DNA of 64,000 bases. It comes from Sclerurus mexicanus. Taxonomy: Eukaryota; Chordata; Aves; Passeriformes; Furnariidae. The notes under the pieces were generated by a model. It did not search any database. It saw only the letters and a list, made by a program, of their open reading frames with translations, and was not told the DNA's origin. The position numbers and the translations under genes were made by a program. The stretch lies in assembly GCA_013396755.1 (NCBI GenBank), contig VWZF01003333.1:171363-235362 (forward strand), given 5' to 3'. Positions 1-11,300 of the stretch are shown here, in pieces (the first letter of the stretch is position 1; each line of letters begins with the position of its first letter).

Positions 1-130
1 ATAAGAGGAGTGGCTTCTCTTGAAAGTCTCTGGAAGTTTCCCTCCATCCTATACAGCAGAGCCAATGAGGGCCAGCTCCGAGAACAACTTCCTGGTTTTG
101 AATCATTAAGTTACTCCCCCACGTGAGAAC

Positions 131-140
131 ATATTTAAGA
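131..140 (+). promoter_or_regulatory. TATA-like box of the left-edge LTR
   Basis: ATATTTAAGA sits about 300 bases before the LTR polyadenylation signal, where an LTR core promoter is expected. The copy at 61141-61790 has TATTTAAG in the same context. Activity is unknown. Confidence 0.45.
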
Positions 141-437
141 AGTTGTTGCGAAGTTCGAAATTGGCCATGGATTAACAACATCACAACACAGACATCAACA
201 TCAGTGCAGGAGGAGACAGAGAAGGAGGGCGAGGGACCCCACACATCAGGGAAAAGACTTAAAGCTATTATTCCCTGACTAATGTGTTGATGACCATGGT
301 GTTTATGAGCTGTCCCCTTGAAGCCCNCCATTCCCTGTCCCCTGCACAACTGGGGGAAGGAGGGGAGCATGGACAGACCGAGGGGTGGTGGTGGTGGAAA
401 GTTATTTCTAACCTGTTTTTATTATTTATTTGTTAGT

Positions 438-443
438 AATAAA
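438..443 (+). terminator. LTR polyadenylation signal AATAAA
   Basis: A canonical AATAAA in the context GTAATAAATTTAAG, with T-rich sequence before it and U5-like sequence after it. It fits the R-region poly(A) signal of the surrounding LTR. Confidence 0.55.
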
Positions 444-721
444 TTTAAGCATTATTCTAAGTTCTGCTTTGCCCGTGGTGTTAATCAAAGCTCCTCTTTT
501 GGTTGTTATCTCTATCCATAAATTCCTAGCTGTTTTTTTTTTTTTCTTCCCTCTTGAAGTTGAAAAAGGTGGGGAGGAGGAAGACCTTGAAGTAGTTTTA
601 CTGGACATCAGGCATTCATCCAGGCTCAAACCACCACACAAGTGTGACAAATCATTGGTATTCAGTGGCAAATTACACAGAAAGATAAAATTATAAACTT
701 GTTTGGAAATAAGTATGATAT

Positions 722-1271
722 ATGTCAACCATATCTTGGCCAGCATCACAAGTGTGGCCAGAAGGTCAAGGGAGGTGATTCTCCACCTCTACTCCACTCT
801 CATAAAATCTTACCTACGTGCATCTCTGGACCTGCCAACATAAGAAGAAAGTGGCCCAGAGTAGGGCTATCAGGATGATCGGAGGTCTATAGCACTTCTG
901 TGAAGAAAGACTGAGAAAATTGGGATTGTTCAGCCTGGAGAAGAGAAAGCTCCAGGGAGACCTACAAGAGAGGAAGAGAGGGACTTTTTACAAGGGCATG
1001 TAGTGACAGGACAAGGGGGAATGGTTTTAAACTGAGAGAATGTTTAGATTAGGTATTAGGAAGAAATTCTTTGCTGTGAGGGTGGTGAGACACCAGAACA
1101 GGTTACCCAGAGAAGCTGTCGATGCTCCTTCCTTGGAAGTGTTCAAATGCACTTTGGATGAGTCTTTGAGCAACCTGATCTAGTGGAAGGTGTCCCTGCT
1201 CATGGCTGGGGGGCTAGAACTAGGTGATCTTTAAGTTCCTTTTCAACTCAAACCAGTCTATGATTCTATGA
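722..1271 (+). mobile_element. CR1 LINE, 5'-truncated 3' end
   Basis: This is a forward copy of the 3' part of CR1, the chicken-repeat-1 non-LTR retrotransposon. It covers the end of ORF2 (reverse transcriptase C-terminus, now frameshifted and with stops) and the 3' UTR, ending in the CR1 signature TTCTATGATTCTATG at about 1256-1271. Recognisable blocks are the segment around 750-780, GCCTGGAGAAGAGAAAG near 931, GGTTTTAAACT near 1023, and GGTGATCTTTAAGTTCC before the tail. Only the last half kilobase is present, as expected from incomplete reverse transcription. The boundary at 722 is approximate. No function is expected. Confidence 0.93.
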
Positions 1272-4200
1272 TAATTCCTTTTACAGCATAGATAATACTT
1301 AAGTGAGACTGCTTATTTCCTAAAAATACTTTATTTATGCACTATTAGCAATTTAGTTCAGTGAAGAGAAAATAGTTTTCCTTTGAAGACAGACAGTTCT
1401 ATACAAGTCTGGTGATCAAAAATTCCTGAGGGGAAAGAGTTTCTATTCCCTTTGTGTGAAAAAAATGAGAAAAAGCGTAAGACATACACCACCCACTCAC
1501 ACCTCCTCTAGGGATATTTGAAGAGGCAGTCTAGCAATCACAGCTGACAAGCAGTGGATTTTCCACTTCACAGGAGAAGCCAAAGTTTTGCATTTTATTC
1601 CTTTTGAAATGAAAACTAGAAGTGCAGCCGTATTTTCCATTTGAAAATTTCCAAGGAGGTCTAATAACTGCATGTGAGGTTAGACACCAGAAGGGTAATG
1701 GATGCCCAGAAAGGGTCAGTGAAGGAAACATCTCTTACTCAAGAGCTCTTTTTTGGCAGTCAGGCTTCTATTTAAAAGGACTAGTTGCTCATTACTGCTC
1801 TCCCATGAGGCATGTGTTGCTGCATATGGCACAGATGAAAAGAAACAGTGCTGACTGAGGCAACTTTTCTCAGAGGCATGACACAGAGGACATAACAGAA
1901 GAAATTACACAATTAATCAATTTACTGTGAATGCCACAGAAGTGGCCTCACAGCATAAGAATTAGGAGCTTCAATACAGGAGCAGAGGTGAGTGATCTCT
2001 GATTAGCCTGTCTTTTGTTCCTCCACAAAACCAATACTCAGTGCATTTTTAAAGTGGATTGTGTGGTCATTCTTCACAGTAGAACCAGAGAATCTGGAAG
2101 GCTCCTGTTCAGGCTACATCTCACTAGGTGCCTGTAAGTCTCTTAAGCAACATTGCTGGTTATTGAGTTGGAGTCTTGCTTGCTTAATTGTCCCTATTTT
2201 GTATAGCATTTCCTGAGCTAACTAGAATGACTGATATTGTGAAGAACTGTGTGAAAGAAGAAACTGTGATTTCTAGTAACCGTGTCTGCTACTCAGTGAA
2301 GATTTTTCCATGGGTTCAGAAGGCTTGACTATATTAAGATGAAATATGCTAGTACATGCACCTTTGTGTAGAGGGAATAGTCTAGACGCATGTAATGTCT
2401 TGTTATTTTATGTTAGTGGAAACGTAGTAAGAATGGGGCATTAATAAGGCACAGACATAGCTGACACATTATAAGATAGCACCAAGAAATTTTAGTTATT
2501 GTAGTCATTTCCAGAGAAGATTTGCTCATGCCTGTTATCTTCTTTTCGGGGCTTTCTACCAAGTATTAAAATCCCTTACCTACTCCAGTCAGAGCCTGTG
2601 ACCTTTTCTGTCAAGGTATTTGTTATATAAATATAAGGCCAACCTTTTAGAGACGGTTGGGTAAATTAGATAATGCAATGTATAGACTGTTTCAGGAGGA
2701 ATAAATGTACCTTCCTTCATTTGAGGACTGATAGTAGGAATTAATGTCTCAAAAATGAAAAAAAAAAGTGTTGAAAAAAACCCGTGGATTTTATGCCTTC
2801 CTACACATTATATTTATGATTGTCATTGTGCAGATGTTAATCCAGAGCAGGCGATTCCTGTCTCAGACCAGTGAGCCTAGTCATCAAAGGTCAGATAGAA
2901 GCTTGCAGCTGGGAAGGGTCAAGCTGGTGAATGAGAAGGAAAAGCTTGCTGAGACCATAATCCCTTCACTCATGTCAAAACAGATTTGAGCTATTGTTCA
3001 GCCTGTGGAACCTCTATTACCTTCAGAAGTCATTCTCTTTGAAAGCATTCAGAAGCCTATGGATAGGAAACTTGAAATGAGCACAGTTTAAAGGAATTCA
3101 CCTCTGTCACTTCAAGGAGAGAACAGCCTGTACCCTACAATGATGAGCATAAAACATAGGCACAGTGAAATTCCACTGGTTAAAGAGATTTGGTGTTAGA
3201 ATAATTACAGTCATATGGTTCTGAGATATTTTTTTTTGCTATTTGTCATCATTTAAGATATAAACAAAGGTATTCACTTACACTAATCTTGGCCTGAGGG
3301 GTAAAGTACTTTGAGTTATTGATGGAAGAAGTACTTTTAAATGAGATATAAGCTGCCAAGTATAGACATAATGCACAGCTGAAAAGCTCTTCTAAGTGAG
3401 ACAAGAAACTCAGGAGAAAATGTGAATCCTTTGCAGGATGAGTAAAGCTTACATAAGATATTTAAAAAAAAAAAGAAAAAAGAAAAAAAGATTTTAAAGT
3501 ATCACTCTAGTCTGAATAGAACTCAAAATTTACATGGAAGTAAGAAGGGATGCGATAGGGGAAATAGATACTAAGGCAAACCATGCATGAGCTCATAACT
3601 TCTGTGAAACTAAATATTAACTCTGTAAATAGAGATAAAGAAAGAGAATACTGGACATGGTAGTTTGGAGACCAATCCATCTTCATAGACTAAAGGCCAG
3701 TAAGACCTAAGCAGTTTTTCTTCATACTCAATGAATTCTGTTGACACAATTATCGTCATCTAGACAATATAAATTATTATCAAATGCATGAGCATGAGGC
3801 AACAAAATAAAAGTAAAAACTGATGATGTCATTTGATAGAAATCACAAAATAACTAGATGTATTAGTCATAAAATAAAGGTGTATATGGAATCTTTCAAA
3901 GAATCTGAAGTAATGGTTTGTTTGAGTTTACAAGAAAACTAGGCATATACACCAGATCTCAGACCAGAGGCATAATTCTTAGGTGTCTGATTTAAACAAG
4001 CTTCTCTGTAGAAGGAGAAGAGTGTGTAAGAGCTTTTATTCTTTGTGGGAAAGAGACTAGGAGAATCGATCTCATAGAAGTTGATAAAGAAACAGAACAG
4101 AAAAGAACAGGACAAAGACAGATTATTGCCTTTGTTCTTAAGCGTAATGAATTGCTACTGTTTTCATCTTGCTTGAGTAAGAAACAAAAAAGGAAAAAAG

Positions 4201-4821
4201 AGGGAATTTATCAAGAGATTTTGACTATGACACTGGCTGTTTGGCAGAAAATTCTTTTACTCTCCCTTTCCTTACCATCCCACTCCCAAGACAGCCTATA
4301 TCACCCAACAGAAAGAACAATGCTAAAATCTAATTCCAATGCCAAAATGATTTTATAAGAAATTCATTAGATTTGGACAACCACAGGAACTCCTAGAATC
4401 TAAGGGGGCTTCAAGTAGGATTTTCAGATTGCAAATGCATATGTAGAAAATAATACAAAAACAACCAGACAAACAAAAATTGAAGAAAAGATCCGCTGTC
4501 AAAAAAGAAAAAAAAAAAAAAAAGATAGAAGGTTTAAACATCAAATTCCCTTAAAATTCAAATGTGGTCTTTTAAATATTCGTAAGAATAAATGATCCAC
4601 CTGAAAACCTAATGGAAATTAGAGTCTTCCAATATATGGTTGGAAATTACATTGGAAAGTTTCTGTTGTCTTACTGGTGATAGTTTCATGTAAGGATATC
4701 TTTGAAAGTGTAACTGTGGGAAAAATGGAATTCTCTGCTTGTGATGAACAGCAGAGATTTAAACCACCTCTTTGATTTTGGAAATTTACATTTCCAGTAT
4801 ACCAGCAGTAAACCAAAGTAT
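1272..4821. other. AT-rich intergenic or intronic DNA, no gene seen
   Basis: No open frame with a recognisable domain and no repeat family I can name. It holds an A-rich run at about 3462-3490 and a poly-A run at 4501-4523. The two largest ORFs (73 codons at 2768 and 68 at 4152) have no protein-like features I recognise. Confidence 0.6.
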
Positions 4822-4826
4822 ATCTT
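4822..4826 (+). repeat. Left target-site duplication ATCTT
   Basis: ATCTT directly precedes the TGTGG start of the LTR and is repeated exactly at 5409-5413 after its CCACA end. A 5-bp duplication is typical of ERVL (class III) elements. Confidence 0.85.
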
Positions 4827-5408
4827 TGTGGTGGTTTAGTTTTCTTGGGTTTGGTCTGGGCCTTCCCTAGTAACCAGGTTATAACTAAGGAAGTATTTCA
4901 CACCATTCCTTCACGTAATCAGGGGTATATAAGATTGGGGAGTTGCCTCCCTCTTGCTCTCTCCCTTTTGTGTGCTGGGGAGGACATCAGGTCTCTGTGT
5001 CAGCTCAGCTCTTATATATGTGGGCTGAGGCCTCTCGGAGAAACTGGTGTCTCAGTTGTTCGGAGGTGGAGATCTCTACTGCTTCTCTTGAGGGAAGTTA
5101 CTTTTGGTGAGATTTTATTGTATTAGTTACTTATTGAGCTTTCCCCTAAGTTTACGAGTGTGTGTATATCTGTCTTTGTTACCCATTTTTGTCCCATTTC
5201 CCTTTCCCTTCCCCCTTTTCCCTTTTGGAGTTGTTTGGGGTTCTTATTCTGTAGATTCATAGTGTTTGATTGTATATATTTGTAATATATGTGAATATAT
5301 ATATATTTTTACTACAATTCTCTTTTGTTGGTTTTTTTCCTTTTCTCCTGGGGGGAAGCCGTGTGGCTGCCGTTGGGTTTTGGGAGGGAGCCAACCCAAA
5401 CCTCCACA
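4827..5408 (+). mobile_element. Solo LTR, ERVL-like, with perfect 5-bp duplication
   Basis: A complete 582-bp LTR. It starts TGTGGTGG and ends CCTCCACA, giving the terminal inverted repeat TGTGG/CCACA, and is bounded by an exact ATCTT duplication. A TATA box (TATATAAG) lies at 4926-4933, about 100 bases in, followed by a T/C-rich stretch as in an R region. A short AT-rich tract lies at 5270-5312. No internal retroviral sequence is next to it, so it arose by recombination between two LTRs of one provirus. No clean AATAAA was found. The intact duplication and ends suggest a younger insertion than the CR1 pieces. Confidence 0.9.
4926..4933 (+). promoter_or_regulatory. TATA box of solo LTR
   Basis: TATATAAG within GGGGTATATAAGATTGGGG, about 100 bases from the LTR start, in U3-promoter position. 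Forward orientation. Confidence 0.55.
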
Positions 5409-5413
5409 ATCTT
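5409..5413 (+). repeat. Right target-site duplication ATCTT
   Basis: Exact copy of 4822-4826, immediately after the CCACA terminus of the LTR. Confidence 0.85.
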
Positions 5414-8321
5414 CCTCGTAATTTCCATGGCATTACCATATTATTATATGCATCTATTACCATAGTTTTGACTTCCTTTGTTAGACACTAATCAGGTCAA
5501 ATGCCAGCATGTACAGATAGACTTTGATGGATTTGGACTTAATTGTAGAAGCCACTTATAAATCACCAAAGTCTGCAGAGAGTCTTATAAATGATAGGAA
5601 CTTCTTATTTGTCAACTTTTACAAGGGATCCTTAGAAATTGCAATTGTCAGAGATAATCTTCAGTGACATGGAAAACTGACATGGACCCCAACACAAATG
5701 TCTACATCCCTTCTCCCACCACAATCCTGCAATGCTGACATTGGGGTTGTGTTGTGTAAGTCAACATACAGTCACCAGTGTTCCACTGTCAGTGAACCAG
5801 CACAACCTCAATGGAGGGGCTAATAGAATTGGATACACATGGCATAAACCCAGTTGTCTGATGGTAACACATTCCTGGTGCTGAGTTACATTGAGATAGC
5901 TGGTCTACCTTCTGAAAGGATGAAGAAGAGTTAGAAAAAACACAAAGTGTTGCATGGAACAAATAAATAAAATGCCTTAGTTTCTGTTACAGAAACTTCC
6001 ATAGACTGTATAGATTACAGAAATTGTGAGAAAAAGCGAGAGGCAGAAGGAGACAGAAATTGTAACAGTATCTGAAATAAAATCATCTGAATTGTTCCAC
6101 TTGGTGTGGACAGACACATCTTTCAGTGTGTTGCAAAAAGTACAGACAAGAAGAATTGAAGTTACCTTTAGAAACTTTAGGTTTCAAAGGGCACCTTAGC
6201 CCTATGACTGAGTTTAGATTAAACTAGACAGCTGCTTATTAGATCTGAAAGAACATAACTTCCACCAGTAGCAGTCACAACCTTCACAAAGTTATTTGAG
6301 ACTCAACTCAAGAAAAAACAAGTCTTAAGTCCCATCAAATAAATGCCCGCATTTTACCAATATAAACATGATATTTGCTGTAACACATAAATTCCAGGAA
6401 TCAGAATTCAGTTTCAAATAAGATGACTGTAACTGAGCTGTACTTTGTATGAGATGATATAATGATTCCAAATATTTATTCAGTCTACAACTGTTAGGGA
6501 GGTGTAAGATCAGGCAGGTCTTAAAAAAAAAAAAAAAAATTAGTCCTGATCATGACATGTACTGAGAAGTACCAGGAATTCTAATATGTCCCAGAGAAGC
6601 TGCAGTGGATGAACTGAAGAGGCTTTTTTATGCTAATGGGAAAAGTGTAATTACAGTAATAAGATACCTTAGTTTGGTGAAGAAAAGCAACTAGCAATGT
6701 CAATCAATTGATTTTATAAAAATTTCTCGGAAAAATTAATCACACTCAGCTAAAGGATCTTTCATTTTTAAGTAGTGAACTTTTTTTAAGGAAAGACCAA
6801 ATATTCTCTAGAATACACAAAGGCTTGACTCTTTCTAGCGAAACATTCTCAGCCCTGCATTGGGTTGTAAAACCTTTATGGGCCTGTACTTTAATTCATT
6901 TTCAGCAAAGTCCATACTAAAGTGATGGCATTACTGCTTGATAGTTGTAAGATTCTTTCATAGAAATGGTAGGATTAACCTATAGGAGTAGTGAGAATGG
7001 AAAACTTTTGCACCAGACTCAAAAAAGTGGAAGATTTTTCTTGTGGCAAAAGACTCTGATCTTACCTATCAAATTATTTCTTGCAGTATATGTAATGAAT
7101 TTAGATATGTGGTTGGAATTGTTGAAGATACTAGCACTTTGTTAACATGACAAATAATAACTTTACAGACTTTAGTGGCTATATTTCTTTGGATGTTAAG
7201 CTGAAAAACGCTCCTGTATTCCCTAGGATTTACACATTAAAAGCTTTGTTTCTGTCTCCCAGTGTTATATTTAATGTAGAATACGAGCTAAAACCAAATC
7301 AAACTTCATTCATCTTGAAAAAGAAGATTGCATGGTACTTCTATAGTAAATAATGTAGTATATAGTGAGCCACAAATTCATAAATAGCTACAGAATGGTG
7401 CTATTTATGAACAAATAAATCTTTAATCTTGTTATTTTACAGTGTAATCCTTGGTCAGAGACATTTGTTTTCAAGGCTTATGGTATTTTCATTAGGGCTA
7501 CTGAGTTAACACATGGTCATATCACCATAAGACAGTATTTTTTTTCTCATTTTGTCTTATTGTTGTTAACTCTAAACCCTATTTGCTTTGATAAGAAAGA
7601 TCACAAGAGAATATCCATCAAATCAACACTGTCCAGACACCAGCTATTAAAAGAAATATATTTTCCTTTACACCTTGAGATGATAGACTGTCATCCATTA
7701 GATGAAATATAGAGAACACTGAGAGACTTATTATTTATCTATCTGACAAAGATACCAAAGATAATGCTCTGATAGCATTACTTTTATTCTAGAAGCATAT
7801 TATCTCAGCCTGGAAGACTGACAGTATACTTCTCTTAGTTTCATTCATCAGTCCAAGGACCTTTCAGAGCCTTGGCCTCAGTCTTGTGGAAGACAACTGT
7901 ATGCCTAACAAGAGAACCTTTATTGTTTCAATGAACTCACACAAGTGTAAGAAAGACTCAACTTCATTGTTTTAAGCACATTCATTTTGAGTGTGGAGGA
8001 AAGGGGAGGAAGTCTCTGAAGCTCCATAGTAGCAAGTGTACATCTCTTTTCAGCCCATAGTAACAAAACTCACCCAAGTTCAGACACAGCAAAAAAGGGT
8101 TCAGGAGTATGTGCTAATCTGAGTTTTGTTACAAGAATGGAGACCAGAAAAGTCAGTAGGGAAAAAAAAAAAAAAAAAGGAAAAGGGATTTACAGAGAGA
8201 AAAAGTGCACCTTGCATTCTATGGTGGCTAAGGCTAGCTGATGGCAGCTGATCATTAGCCCTTTGAGCATCAAGCATACGTGGTTAGGGAAGCACAGAAA
8301 AGTGGCTGAAATTCACATTGG
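5414..8321. other. AT-rich DNA, no gene seen
   Basis: No named repeat and no credible coding region. Homopolymer A runs occur at about 6522-6539 and 8162-8178. The 68-codon ORF at 7147 looks like chance. Confidence 0.55.
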
Positions 8322-8357
8322 CACACTTCTACCACTCTGCACACTTCTACCACTCTG
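8322..8357 (+). repeat. Tandem duplication, 18-bp unit x2
   Basis: CACACTTCTACCACTCTG occurs twice head to tail (8322-8339 and 8340-8357) with no mismatch. An identical copy number of two and no further spread suggest a single replication-slippage event. Confidence 0.9.
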
Positions 8358-11300
8358 CCATGTTTGTAGCAATGCTTTTCCCTGTGTATACAGAAAGGAT
8401 TGACATCAGAATACAACTTCAGTGAGAAAAGCTGTTTGCAAACTCTGAACAACAACTTGCAGGCTTTTGGGGCAATCAAAGCAAACTAAGTCCACCAAAA
8501 GTTCACACAAGCTGGCTACAGCAGCACCACAATTTTACAAAAGGAATTAAAGAAAAACAACAATCCAAAAGCATTTCTGTGCCTGTTTCTGTAGGAAAAG
8601 CTCAACAACGTCATAGTGGCTCTCAAAGCCTGGAGGTAATCTAATAAAAGATTCAAGTGATGTGTGCTGCAGATTCATTGCTGCTACCATTCAAGGACAT
8701 TTTTAATTTATTGCTGAAGCCAAAGAAATTAGCTTTTCAAGCATGTTAAAGTTACAGAGGTATTCAAGCTGTTGCATCCAAGCATAACTCTGCTTTCAAT
8801 TTTCAAATGCATCTTCTTTGCCATTAAAAAAAAAAAAAAAGGAATCAAAATATCTCCCATTTCTTTGCACAGTATCTGTGACACCATACTGGAGATTTTG
8901 CTCCTGATGGTGTTTGGCAAGCAGCTTGCAAAAGTCTTCATTTTTATCCAGAGCACATTTTTATGGTAAAGTCAAGTTTGTATCCTTAGCTTAATTTTTA
9001 CCATTCACAAACCACCTAAACCACAAAACAGTGAGGAAATATTTAACCTCAAAACTATAACAAGATTATGTGTAAGGCAGAAGGAAGGTGTATATTGCTC
9101 CAGTTGTATTATACTGGATGGTGAGGAGACAGTATGGAAGGAAGACTCTTGGTTTCTACCTATCTGATCACTTCCACCTATCTGAAAAACTCATGTAATA
9201 ACAAAAATGTTAGAAATGGCTGCAATAGGTGCAACAGAAAGTGCTTCACTGAGCTACTAGTAGTGTGTGGGCTCTTAACAGCACTTGCAGCAGACTTTTA
9301 ATTGCTTCATCAGAGTTCTACTTTTTTTGGCTGATTCAGTGACAAGTCAGTATCCATATATTTTGTTCTGTGCTGGAGCTACAGCTGAAATATGTTCACT
9401 TATTTCAAATGGGATCCATGCTGTTTCAAGATGGCCTGATCTGGAAGTCAGGAGAATGAAACATGCATAGAGAAGACAGGGCAGAGAAACAAAGTAGGAA
9501 AGAAAAAAATAGTCATTCTGAAATTTTCTGAAGTATCTTAAAGTGAAGACAAAGCAAATTTGTGATGCTTCTGAGAGAAGAGAATGACCAATTCCCAGTT
9601 TCAACACAACTGAAATTGTTTGAACAAAGAACTGCCCAGTTAGTCACTGCCCAGTCCACTGTGACCAGCTGGCCACTTAGGGCAGCTAAAACAAATTTCA
9701 GACAGAATTCAGTTCCTGCCTTATTTTATGTAACTTTTCTCTCACTTCTGCCCACACAGTGTGCTATTTAAATAGCAATGTAAAATACAGCTGCATGAAT
9801 CATATACAGACTATTCCCAATTAGCAGGGAAATGTGAGGGTCCCTGAAACAAATCTTTGCAATACTCAGTGCTAGCATAAAGTAGAGATTTACAAGCGGA
9901 TTCTGCTTAACCACCATGTAAATTTCCCTATGGAAGCAGTAGAGAAGACATACATAAGGCACATAGATTAAAAAATAAAAAGAGAGCAGAGACCTAGATT
10001 AGTGCCAGGCCTGTCTTCACCTAAAGATCTTCCTGTTAGACAGGAGGTGGCATGCAAGACATAATACAGCAGTGCTAAAGCCTGCATCCAGAAACCATCC
10101 TAGCTGCCCCACACATCTAGTCATAACATCAGCTAAAAATAAGTAAAGAATTTTCAGTGTAATAATGTTGGATTCAAAATCATTCTTGCTTTTGAGCCTT
10201 CAGAATTCATACACTTGCATGTCTTCTGTGACTCTGAAACTTGCCTTCCTTTTAGTTCAGAACAATTCATCATTAAAACGTAAAATCCTGTCATGGGTCT
10301 CAATGTGCAAGTTCACAGCATAAATGTTGTTTTACAGATCACAAAAGAATTTGAGGGTGATGACCCAAAGAGAGAATATAACATCAGCTTGTTCTCGATC
10401 TCCTTTGTGAATAGTTGTCACTCAGTATTACTCATTCATATTTTTCCAAGTTTGTGCAGGTTAAAGAGCAAAACCAGTATAAAAGGATTCATCACAGTCT
10501 TAAATTCAGATCGTAATAAAGTGTTCCAACTGTTGACTGCCACACAGAATCCATCTTCTTTTGTCATATTTTCTCTGAGGAGCTGAGGAGTAACTGCTCT
10601 TGTAGCTCTTTTTGCTCTGATGCCTTCACAGGGCCAAGGGTTAAGATTGTAATCATACAGTAAGAACAAGGTAGAAAGAAGCAAACTTTTTTCCAGTATA
10701 TACATAGAGAAAATCCCTGGGGAATGCGAGCCACTGTTGTTATGCCAAGAGTGGACCTCCCTGAACTACACAACAACATACTTCTTTCCTTGACTACTTG
10801 ACAGCATCATTCTTTTCTTCACTGTGGACCTACAAGATTTCATGAATGAGTATCTTGCTCCTCCAGAGACAATATGAGAGGAGGAGGAATAATACACAAA
10901 ATCAGTTGTTATCACCATAATCTGAAACTTTTGTATGTGTAAAAATCATTAAGCAAAGAAATCATAAAGTTTACTTTTTATTTGGCCACACAGGTGTAAA
11001 TCCATTAAATTTCATAGAACTAAATAGCATCGCTCTGAATTTAGATGAAGTATTACCAGAAGGTGTACAGATTATAAGCTATCTTCAAAGGAAAATTTAT
11101 GTGGCTGTTTCTGTCAGGATTTTATACCTGACTATGTAAACTGTGAGACTACTGTCAAAAATCAATGTTCCTTAGTGTAATATCTTTCTGATAGTAAATA
11201 TGCAGTCCAAAGAGTGCTTTCATGAACTTTGTGAGAAAACTCATTCATGCTCTTAATGGCACTCAAAGATCTGGATACTCTTCAAATCCTATTGTGGGGA

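Larger units (their letters stand above)
1..638 (+). mobile_element. Endogenous retrovirus LTR, class III-like, cut by window edge
   Basis: This is the right-hand part of an avian LTR in forward orientation; its first bases lie left of the window. A TATA-like ATATTTAAGA stands at 131-140 and an AATAAA polyadenylation signal at 438-443. The U5-like part that follows (TTTGCCCGTGG near 470) is typical of a common avian ERVL-type LTR family. The element ends in CCACCACA at 638, the expected ...CA terminus, so CAAGT (639-643) should be the right target duplication. No retroviral internal sequence follows, so it is a solo LTR or the 3' LTR of an element lying to the left. Position 327 is an unresolved base. 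A related copy lies at 61141-61790. Family assignment is from recognition of the pattern, not from a search. Confidence 0.78.

Noticed and set aside
2083..2132. Exon-like unit between CTTCACAG and GTAAGT
   Set aside because: Acceptor pyrimidine tract is poor and the roughly 50-bp unit has no distinguishing feature.
10293..10705. Overlapping 97- and 89-codon ORFs on both strands
   Set aside because: A TTTTACAG acceptor-like site is present near 10338 but no matching donor and no recognisable domain.
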